A DNA stretch of 64,000 nt from an uncultured Schlesneria sp. (GCA_903904835.1 CAIVEI010000060.1:1-64000); one strand, 5' to 3'; positions 28,360-38,076 are shown, counted from the first letter of the stretch. Numbers and translations are program-made. Notes: generated by a model from the letters alone, not told the origin.

Positions 28360-31002
28360 ATGTCTAAAAGAGTTGCTCTTTATCTGATGATCGCGACCTG
28401 CCTGTCGTGGGCAACGACTCCCGCATATGCCCAACGTGGACGCATGGGGGGCGGCGGTGGTGGGATGGCCCGTCCTGCTGGAGGTGGCGGCGGTATGGCT
28501 CGCCCAATGGGTGGAGGGGGAGGCATGGCTCGCCCTGCTCCGGCTCAGATGTCACGTCCCGCGATGCCAAGCCGGCCTGCAGGCATGCCGAACATGGGTA
28601 ACATGTCCCGGCCCAGTATGCCGTCGGGGATGACACGTCCATCGATGCCAGGTGGTGGGATGGCCAACCGCCCGAACATGGGGGGCATGAATCGCCCCGC
28701 TTCGCTGCCCGGTGGGCTTGGTGGCGGCGGGATGGGGAACATGAATCGCCCAGGCATTGCAAATCGCCCGACGACCATGCCTGGCCAGATTGGCGGCGGG
28801 GCGGGTGGATTGAATCGACCTGGAGGTGGATTTGGAAGCGGACTGCAGCCAGGCGGCGGACTCGGAGGTATTAATCGTCCGGGAATGGGTGGTGGTGGCG
28901 TATCAACGCTACCCGGACAAATCGGAAACCGTCCCGGAGGTGGGCTTGGAAATATCAATCGACCCGGGATCGGTGGACCCGGCGGAGTGACAACGTTGCC
29001 CGGCCAGATCGGCGGCAATCGGCCCGGTTTGGGAGGGAACGGCGGAATTGCGACTCGGCCTGGTCTAGGCGGAAACGGCGGAATCGCGACGCTGCCAGGG
29101 GTTGGAACCCGTCCCGGTTTGGGGGGTAATGGAGGAATTTCAACTCTTCCAGGGGTTGGAAACCGTCCCGGAGGTGGGAATTGGGGCGGAAACGGCAACG
29201 GAGGAATCGCGACGCTGCCAGGGGTTGGAAACCGACCCGGTGGTGGGAATTGGGGTGGAAATGGTAATCGCCCTGGATGGGGTGGAAACGGGAATGGCGG
29301 CATCGGTAACGGTGGCATCGGCAATAAACTGCCGCCGTGGAACAACAATAACAACACCCGTCCCGGACTGGGGAACGGTGGACTTGCTGGAGGCAACCGA
29401 CCCTGGGGCAACGGTAACAACAACGGGATCGGAAACGGCAACAACTTCATCAACATCAACAACAACCACAACAATAACATCGTGAACCGGCCCGGAGGCG
29501 GGAATTGGGGTGGAAATGGGAATTGGGGCGGCAACGGCGGCAACTGGGGTGGAAACGGCAATTGGGGCGGCGGGAATTGGAACAACGGTGGTAATTGGAA
29601 CGGTGGCGGAAACTGGGGCGGCGGTGGAGGTAATTACTGGGGTGGAGGCGGAGGCTGGGGGGGCGGAGGCGGTGGTTGGTACGGTGGTGGCGGAAACGTC
29701 ATCAACAATAACTTCTACGGGCCTGGCTGGAGCGGTGCGAACTACGGTAACTGGTATCGAGGCGGCTACGGCAATTTCTGGGGCGGTTTCGGCGCGGGCA
29801 TGCTGACCTCGTGGGGTATGAATGCGTTGTTTTACCCTCGATATGCCTATAGCAGTTACGGGTACTACCCATCGGCGTGGTCAGCCCCTATCTACGGAAG
29901 CTGGGGTTTGAACTCGCTGTCATCAAGCTGGATGTATTCCGGTTACGCCAACCCGTATCTGACACCGGCAACTCAAACCGTCGTTATTCAGCAACCGCAA
30001 CCGGTTGTTGTGGAGGTCGTGGGAGGTAATACGACACCGACGACTCAAGCCTCAACTCAGCAGGTCGTTGCTTACGATTACTCCAAGCCGATTGATACAA
30101 CGACACCTCCATCGGACCAGTCTGCTGCTGAATCAGCACAGAAAGTTTTTGAATCGGCGCGAGATCGTTTCAAAGCGAATGACTTTGGTGGTGCACTTAC
30201 CCTGGCCGACCAGGCCTTGTTAGAACTGAAAACGGACCCGGTCCTTCACGAATTCCGGGCTCTTTGTCTGTTCGCATTAAAGCGATATGACGAAGCGGCC
30301 GCAGTGAACTACGCCGTTCTTTCGGCAGGTCCAAGCTGGGACTGGCCTACGATGATCAATCTCTATTCAGGAGTCGATGTCTACACGGCTCAACTTCGTG
30401 ATCTCGAAGCCTATTCAAAGCAGAATCCGAACTCGGCTGCGGCTCATTTTGAACTTGCCTACTTGTATATGGCTCAAGGTTCCAAAGAAGCGGCTGCCAA
30501 GAAATTTAATGAAGTTGCGGCACTTCAGCCTGCGGACAAACTTTCTGTCCAACTTGCAAAAACATTGGACCCTTCCGCTGAGCGGAAGGAAATTCAGCAG
30601 AAAATGATTGCCGAGGCACCTGCTGTTCAGCCAACTCCAGGCCCCGACGGGAAAGTTCCCGATGGGGCTGCTCAACAAGCTGCCCCCCCTCCACCACCGA
30701 AAAACCTGGTCGGAACGTGGACTGCATCACCTGACCCTAAGGTCAAAATCAATCTGGTGTTGAAAGAGAATGGTGAATTCTCATGGGCGGTCACTCAGGA
30801 TGGCCGAACTCAAACAATTACCGGTACCCCAGGCGAAGCGGCATTTCAGGACGACGTCCTGGTGCTCAGCCAGAAAGAAGGACCTCCTTTGGCAGGCAAG
30901 ATTGCATACGACGCAGCCAAAAAGGAATTTTCATTTAAGCCGCCAGGTGCCCCGGACGACGCACCCGGCTTGACGTTCACGGCTGAGCCGAGTCAGACAT
31001 AG
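28360..31002 (+). CDS. Secreted Gly/Asn-rich low-complexity protein with TPR-like and C-terminal beta domain
   Basis: ATG at 28360 (MSKRVALYLMIATCLSWATTPAYAQ signal peptide); long GGGG/NRPG/NGN tract; TPR-like AQKVFESARDRFKANDFGGALTLADQALLELKTDPVLHEFRALCLFALKRYDEAAAVNYAVLSAGPSWDW. Confidence 0.88.
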   Translation: MSKRVALYLMIATCLSWATTPAYAQRGRMGGGGGGMARPAGGGGGMARPMGGGGGMARPAPAQMSRPAMPSRPAGMPNMGNMSRPSMPSGMTRPSMPGGGMANRPNMGGMNRPASLPGGLGGGGMGNMNRPGIANRPTTMPGQIGGGAGGLNRPGGGFGSGLQPGGGLGGINRPGMGGGGVSTLPGQIGNRPGGGLGNINRPGIGGPGGVTTLPGQIGGNRPGLGGNGGIATRPGLGGNGGIATLPGVGTRPGLGGNGGISTLPGVGNRPGGGNWGGNGNGGIATLPGVGNRPGGGNWGGNGNRPGWGGNGNGGIGNGGIGNKLPPWNNNNNTRPGLGNGGLAGGNRPWGNGNNNGIGNGNNFININNNHNNNIVNRPGGGNWGGNGNWGGNGGNWGGNGNWGGGNWNNGGNWNGGGNWGGGGGNYWGGGGGWGGGGGGWYGGGGNVINNNFYGPGWSGANYGNWYRGGYGNFWGGFGAGMLTSWGMNALFYPRYAYSSYGYYPSAWSAPIYGSWGLNSLSSSWMYSGYANPYLTPATQTVVIQQPQPVVVEVVGGNTTPTTQASTQQVVAYDYSKPIDTTTPPSDQSAAESAQKVFESARDRFKANDFGGALTLADQALLELKTDPVLHEFRALCLFALKRYDEAAAVNYAVLSAGPSWDWPTMINLYSGVDVYTAQLRDLEAYSKQNPNSAAAHFELAYLYMAQGSKEAAAKKFNEVAALQPADKLSVQLAKTLDPSAERKEIQQKMIAEAPAVQPTPGPDGKVPDGAAQQAAPPPPPKNLVGTWTASPDPKVKINLVLKENGEFSWAVTQDGRTQTITGTPGEAAFQDDVLVLSQKEGPPLAGKIAYDAAKKEFSFKPPGAPDDAPGLTFTAEPSQT
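29040..29285 (+). repeat. Internal in-frame tandem repeats in the Gly-rich gene
   Basis: Repeated units encoding GGNGGIATLPGVGNRPGGGNWGGNGN. Confidence 0.8.
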
Positions 31003-31204
31003 CTTGTGCAGCGGCCCGTCGCACTCGTTAACCGCGCCTCGAAGAGAAGCGGGCACGGGGCGGCAGAAGTGACGTCAACCGAGGCGACATTTCTCTTTGC
31101 CTTATTGCCAAAAAACGCCGCGGGGCAACGTTTGAAGAAATCGGCTGGACGCCGATGCGCCTGCGCCGCTGGCTGCGGGTTAAACGATGAATCCGCACCC
31201 AACG

Positions 31205-31924
31205 TCATTCAATGATTAGTTGATCGGCCTTGCAGATCACTTCGTATGCGGTGACGCTGTCCTCTGCCGCTCGAAGTTCATCGGTGAACCCAGGGGTCTG
31301 CAATAATCGTCCGAGCCTTGCTAACACGTGCAGATGCGTTCGTGAATCGCGACAGACGACCAGGAAGAACATATCAGTCATGACGTTGTGAGGAGCGCCA
31401 AACGCGATGCCTGAGGGTAGCCGCCCGAACGCAATCACCGATTGACCAAGAGCATCAGGCAGTGGATTGCGTGGGTGAGGTATTGCCACACCATTTTCAA
31501 ACGCGGTTGATAAGACAGCCTCTCGCTCTTGAACGGCAGCCAGTAACGCCGCCGGCTGCCAGACTTCCCACGTTCGACCAGCCAACTCGACAAGACCTTC
31601 CAGGACAGATCGCTTCGTGCGAGCCTCAAGCGGAACCATCACTGTTTCCAGACGAAGTAATGCTGAGATGGGATGAGGATTCGTGAATTCTGGCGAACGA
31701 TGCGTTTGTTCGAGCACCGCCAGCTCGCGATCTGTGTACTCACGCATCTCTTGTTCGAGCCAGTGCGTGATTTCCGTGGGATGGAATTGCCACTCTCCAC
31801 CCATCTTCCGTCCGGGGATTCTCCCTCGATTGACGAGCTTTTCGATTTCACGTCGGTCTCGTCCAAGTTGACGAGCCAGCTCTTCAAGGCTGAACCAATC
31901 TCGCGACATGTTTCGGCCAGACAT
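31205..31924 (-). CDS. Excisionase-type HTH fused to PTS IIA (PtsN-like) domain
   Basis: MSRDWFSLEELARQLGRDRREIEKLVNRGRIPGRKMGGEWQFHPTEITHWLEQEM, then IIA-like ...VQEREAVLSTAFENGVAIPHPRNPLPDALGQSVIAFGRLPSGIAFGAP with PHP histidine motif. Confidence 0.87.
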   Translation of the reverse strand: MSGRNMSRDWFSLEELARQLGRDRREIEKLVNRGRIPGRKMGGEWQFHPTEITHWLEQEMREYTDRELAVLEQTHRSPEFTNPHPISALLRLETVMVPLEARTKRSVLEGLVELAGRTWEVWQPAALLAAVQEREAVLSTAFENGVAIPHPRNPLPDALGQSVIAFGRLPSGIAFGAPHNVMTDMFFLVVCRDSRTHLHVLARLGRLLQTPGFTDELRAAEDSVTAYEVICKADQLIIE

Positions 31925-32043
31925 TCAAGGGGCGGGATAAACCGTAGGCGGGGAAATCTGCAGGGTGATCAGGCGATCTGTTTTCATCGCCCGATCACAT
32001 TCTTGGCAATCCTTTGCAACGACGTCATCTATTGCCTCGGCAT

Positions 32044-32985
32044 CTACTGCTTCGGCGTCGCGACTCGAAGAGACATCCCCTTCACAGCAGCGTGCGATTG
32101 TTCGATCAAGTGCGTGTAATTCGACTTCCACACATTACCCGACCAGACCTGAATGTCAAAGTAACCAGCGTACCCGGAAGACTGGAATGCTTGAATCAGG
32201 TCAGGTAATGGAATAATCCCATCACCCGGCATTCGGCGATCCTGTTCGGAGTTTGGCAAGCGGTTACTATCGCTAAGCTGGACAATATTGGTAAGCGGAG
32301 CAATTTCGGCAATTCGTTCTTGCAATCGAGGTTCTTCCCACAGGTGGTATGTATCGAATGCCAACCCGACTTGTGGCCGATCGACTGCGGACAAAACTTC
32401 CAGCGTCTGGTCCAGCGAATTCAAGAATGTCCAGCGTTTGTTGAAGTATCGGTGCATCGGCAGCAGCGACAAATTGACAGGTGTCCGTTCTGCGTGCTCT
32501 GCCAGACGTCGCAGCCCATCGACAACAAGCCTGATGCTATGACGATCGGTATGCCCATGCCTGGACCCGCCGACAACGACAACCGTCTTGGCACCGACAA
32601 TCACAGCCTGATCAATCGCCTGACAGCCGTCCTCAATGGCTTCAAGATAGCTGAAGCCACATCCTCCCGTGAAGCCGCCGGCGAACGACAAGGACGATAC
32701 AGGCAACCGGGCCTTTGCGAGCGCCTCGGCGGCATGCCGTTCACCAAACTCGGTCAGCTTTGGTCGCCACAAGCCGATTGCATCGAATCCTGCTTGTTTG
32801 AGTTGCGACACTTCTTCCGCCAACGACCACTGGAGCGTGGTTAATTGACTGAGCGAGATTCTGAACGGAGCAATAGTCTTTTGCGCTGCCGCATGAAAGC
32901 CTAACAAACTGGTCAAGTCGGAATCCAAAGTGGAGCTTTGAACGCCGTGATCGGAAATCGGATTATTCACTCTTGCGTCTCTCAA
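32044..32985 (-). CDS. Sugar phosphate isomerase/epimerase (TIM-barrel AP-endonuclease 2 family)
   Basis: LAEEVSQLKQAGFDAIGLWRPKL...LSLLPMHRYFNKRWTFLNSLDQTLEVLSAVDRPQVGLAFDTYHLW...IVQLSD. Confidence 0.87.
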   Translation of the reverse strand: MRDARVNNPISDHGVQSSTLDSDLTSLLGFHAAAQKTIAPFRISLSQLTTLQWSLAEEVSQLKQAGFDAIGLWRPKLTEFGERHAAEALAKARLPVSSLSFAGGFTGGCGFSYLEAIEDGCQAIDQAVIVGAKTVVVVGGSRHGHTDRHSIRLVVDGLRRLAEHAERTPVNLSLLPMHRYFNKRWTFLNSLDQTLEVLSAVDRPQVGLAFDTYHLWEEPRLQERIAEIAPLTNIVQLSDSNRLPNSEQDRRMPGDGIIPLPDLIQAFQSSGYAGYFDIQVWSGNVWKSNYTHLIEQSHAAVKGMSLRVATPKQ

Positions 32986-33167
32986 GAGTATGGGTCAACG
33001 AGGATGAAAGGATTGTCCTCGCAGGGATGATGGTCTGTTAATGAAGTCCCAGACCACACGGGGCAGAATTGTGCCCGACAGATGCACGCTTGCCAAGAGC
33101 AGCAGGCAAGTTTTATTGAGATAAGAAAATGATGGTTGCCTTGACGAGCACATCTGGCTTGACACGA

Positions 33168-34853
33168 TCATTCATCAAACTTGACCAAGTGTTCGTCTTG
33201 CATTCGGAACACCGAATGATTCTTGCCTGATCCACGCGGCAGGGTTCGTGGCTCTCGATCGCGCGGTGATTCGATCGAACGAAGTGGAACCAGCAACAGA
33301 TGCGGTGCAACCCCGATCACAACGGTTGCAATCGCAGCGATCACGCTGGCGACCAAAGGACCACGACCGCCGACAAGGGTTGGTCGAGTGAGCGCCGATT
33401 CCAGCAGCATCTCGCGCAGCAGTCGTATGACACTCGCTGAGACAATCACCGTTGCCACGGTCCCGACTATCAGAACGATGCGTAAGCCGGCATAAGGAGC
33501 GAAGATACTCGAGGTCTCTTTGAGATGAACATTGCTTGCGGCCAACAAGATCATCCAACGACTCCAGAAACCCGCCGTCCAGGGACTGCCGATCAGACTC
33601 GTCAAACAAACGGTCAGAACGATCGCAGCGACCGGCGCATATCTCCCAAGCCCCTTCAGGTCTTCCAGAAACTCGATTCCGCGATCAGTTCGCTCAAGAT
33701 GATTGACGATCCAGACAATCCCCCCGCACGCGAAGAGTCCCGCGAATTGTGATAACACGATCAAACCGATCGTTTCGTTCTGTTCAGCGAAGGCACCCCA
33801 GCGAGCGGCTGGATATTGAAGTTCCATCATCACCGTCATCACACCAACTCCCAGCCAGGCGCTCTGCAATAACACCAGGCAGGCCAGCCATCGTGGAACC
33901 GCTTTCACATTGGCCGAAAATCCTCTGAGGGCCATCACGGACGAAATCACAAAAGTTGAAAGACACAACACGCTCATCAATACAACCAGCGGTTGCCCAA
34001 GCCCCACAAACACGCGGCCGCAAAGGCGAGTCAGCACGATTGAACCGGTCAATGCCCCGATCAACATCGTCAGACCACTCGACCGAAAAGCACGAGAGCG
34101 CATGTCAGGCCTGAATCCGAATTGGAATGGAACCAGACCCATCCGCATCGCGAGACTGAAGACAACCAACCCGGTCGACAAAAGCAGTAGTTTTGATGGC
34201 GCGCCAATCGAATTCTCCGTATCACCGGGATCGTAAGCATCAAGCAGCACCATTCGAACTCCGTCGAAATGCGTTGTGGCCACGCAGTTCGTCAGAAGGG
34301 CAACACCCAGCCACAGCCATGCCGATGACAGGAAGTCAAATCCGACTTGAAACCGCTCATGACTCTGAAGCGGTCCCACCGAACTCATGGACACCAGTGC
34401 CGACTCAGCGGGTGAATCAGAAGCTCGACGCAGGGCGAGTGTGGCGAGACTGAGGATTTCCAGCGACAGACCGAGGTTCAAAAAATCGTTTGATCGCGCA
34501 ACGAGCATTAGCCCGGCAACGACAAACAGTAAAAAACCATAGACCTTTGAACGGTCATCAATGTGGAATGGTGATTCAAACAAAGCCACGCCGGCGAGCA
34601 GCCCAAACGTCAGCACCAGCCACTGTTCCCAGACGGCCAATGGGTCGTTGATCCAGATTCGATTGAGATTCAAAGTATCAGGCGAAGGAGATGGCGTCAG
34701 CGGATCCATAAAAAGCCCGCAAGCCCCAATGAATAACGAAAACAGAAAACACCATTTCCAAAATTTTGGAAAGCGAAACCGCAACATCGGTCCTGAGACC
34801 ATTGCCAGACCTCCGGCGGCGAGCAATAGCGTCGGCGGAGTAGGAAGTGACAT
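33168..34853 (-). CDS. NuoN/antiporter-like polytopic membrane protein
   Basis: Multiple predicted TMs; SNDFLNLGLSLEILSLATLALRR resembles the NuoN/MrpD core; start ATG (MSLPTPPTLLL) overlaps the preceding stop as TAATG. Confidence 0.7.
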   Translation of the reverse strand: MSLPTPPTLLLAAGGLAMVSGPMLRFRFPKFWKWCFLFSLFIGACGLFMDPLTPSPSPDTLNLNRIWINDPLAVWEQWLVLTFGLLAGVALFESPFHIDDRSKVYGFLLFVVAGLMLVARSNDFLNLGLSLEILSLATLALRRASDSPAESALVSMSSVGPLQSHERFQVGFDFLSSAWLWLGVALLTNCVATTHFDGVRMVLLDAYDPGDTENSIGAPSKLLLLSTGLVVFSLAMRMGLVPFQFGFRPDMRSRAFRSSGLTMLIGALTGSIVLTRLCGRVFVGLGQPLVVLMSVLCLSTFVISSVMALRGFSANVKAVPRWLACLVLLQSAWLGVGVMTVMMELQYPAARWGAFAEQNETIGLIVLSQFAGLFACGGIVWIVNHLERTDRGIEFLEDLKGLGRYAPVAAIVLTVCLTSLIGSPWTAGFWSRWMILLAASNVHLKETSSIFAPYAGLRIVLIVGTVATVIVSASVIRLLREMLLESALTRPTLVGGRGPLVASVIAAIATVVIGVAPHLLLVPLRSIESPRDREPRTLPRGSGKNHSVFRMQDEHLVKFDE

Positions 34854-35308
34854 TATTCTTTGATCTTTCGATAGACGAACCCGCAGGCGACTAATGCCGT
34901 AACACACGAAGCTTTCAAGGCAAACAGCGGCCACGGACGCCACCAAGCCCCGCTAAAAACCTCCCAGATGTCCGAGAAGCCAAATAACACGAACCAGACT
35001 GAAGAAATTGAACCAAGTCGTCGATGCCGTCCGCTAAGTCGACTCTTCCTGAAAACAAGAACACCGACAATCATCCAGAAGGCTGCTTCGAGAGTATTGA
35101 AAATCGCGAGACCGTCCATCAACGTTTCCCTTTTTGGCATCCATTCGATAATCCTTCTTTTACTTGTTTGATTCGTGCTTGGATATTCGTCTTGATTCAT
35201 GCTTGTGTCGAGTCTGGGAAAATCGTGATCCAGACTCGTCCATCGAGCGTTACGGATGGTGTCGGGCCCCGAATTGATGTGACAAATAGTAAGACTCCAA
35301 CATTTCAA
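34853..35308 (-). CDS. Small membrane protein, translationally coupled to the NuoN-like gene
   Basis: AFWMIVGVLVFRKSRLSGRHRRLGSISSVWFVLFGFSDIWEVFSGAWWRPWPLFALKASCVTALVACGFVYR; stop overlaps next start (true start may be internal). Confidence 0.6.
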   Translation of the reverse strand: MKCWSLTICHINSGPDTIRNARWTSLDHDFPRLDTSMNQDEYPSTNQTSKRRIIEWMPKRETLMDGLAIFNTLEAAFWMIVGVLVFRKSRLSGRHRRLGSISSVWFVLFGFSDIWEVFSGAWWRPWPLFALKASCVTALVACGFVYRKIKE

Positions 35309-35335
35309 TTACGACATGAAGTATGTTCCTGATCA

Positions 35336-36847
35336 TTGATTCTGTCGTTTTCACTTGGGTTCTTTAAGCACCCGTGGAACACTGAGGAGCTTCGAGTGAG
35401 CAGACTTCGGCTGAAAATTGGGCCTGTGATTCAGAATGCGGAAGACGTGAAACGACGCGTCGAGCGCGAGCTTCCTCAACACACAGGTTTGGTGAGTCTG
35501 GCTGCGGGGGTCGCGACGGCTGCCCGAGACGCAGAACACGTTGCCCAGCGACTTCGTCGTCCGTTCGGGTTGCATCGCTTGCCGGCGGCGTTTCTCGCGC
35601 TGGCACTGTTCCTGCTGATCATCTGGATTTACATCCTGTTTTTTCGCACGACGACGTTGAAAATCGCGCTACCAGACCGTGATTTTCGCGATCTCAAATC
35701 ACGAATGTCGCAGGACAATCGAGTCCAGATTCAATTTACAGAAGACATTGTTCCCGGTTCCCGAGAAGCGATCGAGAAAGTGGAACGTGGAGAAGCGGAC
35801 TTGGGCTTTGTTCAAGGCGGCCTGGAAATTCCAGTCGATTTGCCGCGGCTCGAAACGCCCAATCCCGAATTGGTTCTCTGGTTTCTTCGAGACTCCATCA
35901 CCGATCTGGGCTCGGTTCGAAAAATATTGACCTCCACCGAAGGGGCCGGAAGTCACACGGTCGCCTTGAGTTTTCTGGAGGCGTGGAAGCTTAAAGGAAA
36001 AGCGAGCTTTGTCCATGACTGGAAACCATTGACCGACGATGATCGCTACATGATACCTGACGACATTGACGCTGTTTTTGCCGTGAAAGATCCGTCAGAC
36101 CCAAAAGCTCTTCTGGCAGCAGAACGCCTGGCGGACGCAGGTTTTCGGCTTGCTTCGCCCGACATCGGGGCTCGTGTTGCCCAACTGGAATATCTTAGTT
36201 CTCATGTCGTTCCCGCCGGGTATCTGCGCAGCATTCCGCCATTTCCTCCACAGGCCGTTTCCACCTACAGCGTGAAAACCTATCTCATCGCCAGAAAACG
36301 AATGACGCCAAGAATGCTGGCCGCTGCAAGCCATCTGCTTGACGGCCAACCCGCTTCGATGTCCGATGGCCGTTACGAGCCGAACCTGGACAAAGCGAGC
36401 GAGTTGTTTCAAGGGGTCGATGCGTTTCTCGGAATCATCATCAATCTTGTCCTCGCGTTTCTCGCCTTAACAGGTCTCGAAATGATGGCCTATCGAAAGC
36501 GGTTTCACGAACTCAATTCACTGGTCAGCTTGATCAGTATCCATCAAAGTTCAAAAGACGTTCTTGGAGTGACTGATCTGCTTATCAGAAGAAACCACCT
36601 GCTGTACCTCAGCCTTTGCAGTGATCTTCTGGGCCTGGTCAGCATGATCGGCGGATACTACACGCAAGAAAATTCGTCGCTGTTGTTCAGCGGCCTGCCC
36701 GAGATCATTCATCAACGTTGCGACGGACTGAAGATCAATATTCAGCTCAAGATTCTGCACGCGACGATTAACACAGGACCAATTGAAGCAGCGGGTGCGG
36801 CGACGGTGGCAGCGGTGGCAGCGGTGGCAGCGGTGCCGCCTGCGTAG
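35336..36847 (+). CDS. Membrane-anchored TAXI-like periplasmic binding protein
   Basis: TM (FLALALFLLIIWIYILFF), then LKIALPDRDF...GSREAIEKVERGEADLGFVQGG..., a second TM (GIIINLVLAFLALTGLEMMAYRKRF); start uncertain. Confidence 0.65.
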   Translation: MILSFSLGFFKHPWNTEELRVSRLRLKIGPVIQNAEDVKRRVERELPQHTGLVSLAAGVATAARDAEHVAQRLRRPFGLHRLPAAFLALALFLLIIWIYILFFRTTTLKIALPDRDFRDLKSRMSQDNRVQIQFTEDIVPGSREAIEKVERGEADLGFVQGGLEIPVDLPRLETPNPELVLWFLRDSITDLGSVRKILTSTEGAGSHTVALSFLEAWKLKGKASFVHDWKPLTDDDRYMIPDDIDAVFAVKDPSDPKALLAAERLADAGFRLASPDIGARVAQLEYLSSHVVPAGYLRSIPPFPPQAVSTYSVKTYLIARKRMTPRMLAAASHLLDGQPASMSDGRYEPNLDKASELFQGVDAFLGIIINLVLAFLALTGLEMMAYRKRFHELNSLVSLISIHQSSKDVLGVTDLLIRRNHLLYLSLCSDLLGLVSMIGGYYTQENSSLLFSGLPEIIHQRCDGLKINIQLKILHATINTGPIEAAGAATVAAVAAVAAVPPA

Positions 36848-36873
36848 CTGGGTTTGGGGTTGTTTCGTGGCGT

Positions 36874-36961
36874 GAAGAATGGGACCTATGGGACTTATGG
36901 GACCTATGGGACTTATTTCTTCGTCCCATCAGTCCCATACGTCCCATCAGTCCCATTCTTC
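36874..36961. repeat. Inverted repeat built of GGGACNTAT units
   Basis: gaagaatgggacctatgggacttatgggacctatgggac ... gtcccatcagtcccatacgtcccatcagtcccattcttc. Confidence 0.9.
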
Positions 36962-36972
36962 GATTTCTCACA

Positions 36973-38001
36973 CTACCGATATCGGTCAAGCTTCTGCGAC
37001 AACCGTGAGCTTGCCATGACTTCGCGGTTCACGACATGTGATGGCGTTCGTCCTTGCGCGACGTCGATCAAACTTCGACAGGCGCTACTTCCAATACTCT
37101 GAAAACATTCGTCGGTCCAGCAGATCGCGTGTGGGGACACAATCACATTGTCGAGCGCCAACAGTGGGTCGGATGTCGCGATCGGTTCGACGTCAAAAAC
37201 ATCCAGGCCCGCTCCGGCAATCCGACGTTGCGTCAACACCTCGGTTAACGCCCTCTGATCGACAATCGGCCCGCGAGCCACGTTGATCAGGTACGCGTTT
37301 GGCTTCATCAAGCTCAGCCGATCTGCATTCAGCAGATGATGGGTTTCGGACGTTAACGCACAGCAGACGACAACGTAGTCAGACTCTTTCAACAGTGTCT
37401 CGAGCGACACAAGATCGACACCCTCAACCGGTGTTTTCAGAAACGGATCGAATCCGAGATGTCGCATCTCGAATGGAGCCGCCAGTTGAAACACTTCGCG
37501 ACCGATATTCCCGACGCCAATCACTCCCAATGTCCGTCCGCGAACCCCCTGCCCCATGTAGTTCAATTTCTCGCCCCAGCGTCCTTCACGAGTCAACCGG
37601 TCTTTGATCAACAATTGATGCGACAGAGCCAGCAACAACGTCATTACTGACACGGCAACAGGGCGACGAACACCATCCGGTGTAATCGTGAGCATGACAC
37701 CAGCCTCGGTGCAGGCCTGGACGTCCACGTTGTCATAGCCAACACCAAATCGAGCAACGATCGATAAGCGATCTGATTGCGAAAGCGTTTCCGCCGTGAC
37801 TTTCGAGGCGAGGACCAGCAAGCCGTCATAGCCCGCAATCTGATCAGCCCGCAGCACCGGTCGATTCTCTGGCAAAAATTCCCAGACGACGTTTGGCGCA
37901 GCGTCGATCAGCTCCAAGCCAATATCACCGAACCCGATCGTTCCGTCGGGCTTGAGAAAGTCCCGAGTTAACCCGATCCGAAAGGGAGTTCGAACGGTCA
38001 T
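36973..38001 (-). CDS. D-isomer-specific 2-hydroxyacid dehydrogenase (phosphoglycerate dehydrogenase-like)
   Basis: RTLGVIGVGNIGREVFQLA...ARGPIVDQRALTEVLTQRRIAGAGLDVFDVEP. Confidence 0.92.
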   Translation of the reverse strand: MTVRTPFRIGLTRDFLKPDGTIGFGDIGLELIDAAPNVVWEFLPENRPVLRADQIAGYDGLLVLASKVTAETLSQSDRLSIVARFGVGYDNVDVQACTEAGVMLTITPDGVRRPVAVSVMTLLLALSHQLLIKDRLTREGRWGEKLNYMGQGVRGRTLGVIGVGNIGREVFQLAAPFEMRHLGFDPFLKTPVEGVDLVSLETLLKESDYVVVCCALTSETHHLLNADRLSLMKPNAYLINVARGPIVDQRALTEVLTQRRIAGAGLDVFDVEPIATSDPLLALDNVIVSPHAICWTDECFQSIGSSACRSLIDVAQGRTPSHVVNREVMASSRLSQKLDRYR

Positions 38002-38076
38002 CACGCAGGCTCCTGCACACAACCTTGAGCACGATTTTCAGGTAAAAATCGAACAGAAGTGGTTCACGACTTGGGC

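Noticed and set aside
28545-29585. 346-aa proline-rich minus-strand ORF
   Set aside because: Antisense of the Gly-rich repeat region of 28360..31002; Pro/Phe/Leu-rich composition is the mirror of Gly codons.
32320-32844. 174-aa plus-strand ORF
   Set aside because: Antisense to a well-supported sugar phosphate isomerase/epimerase.
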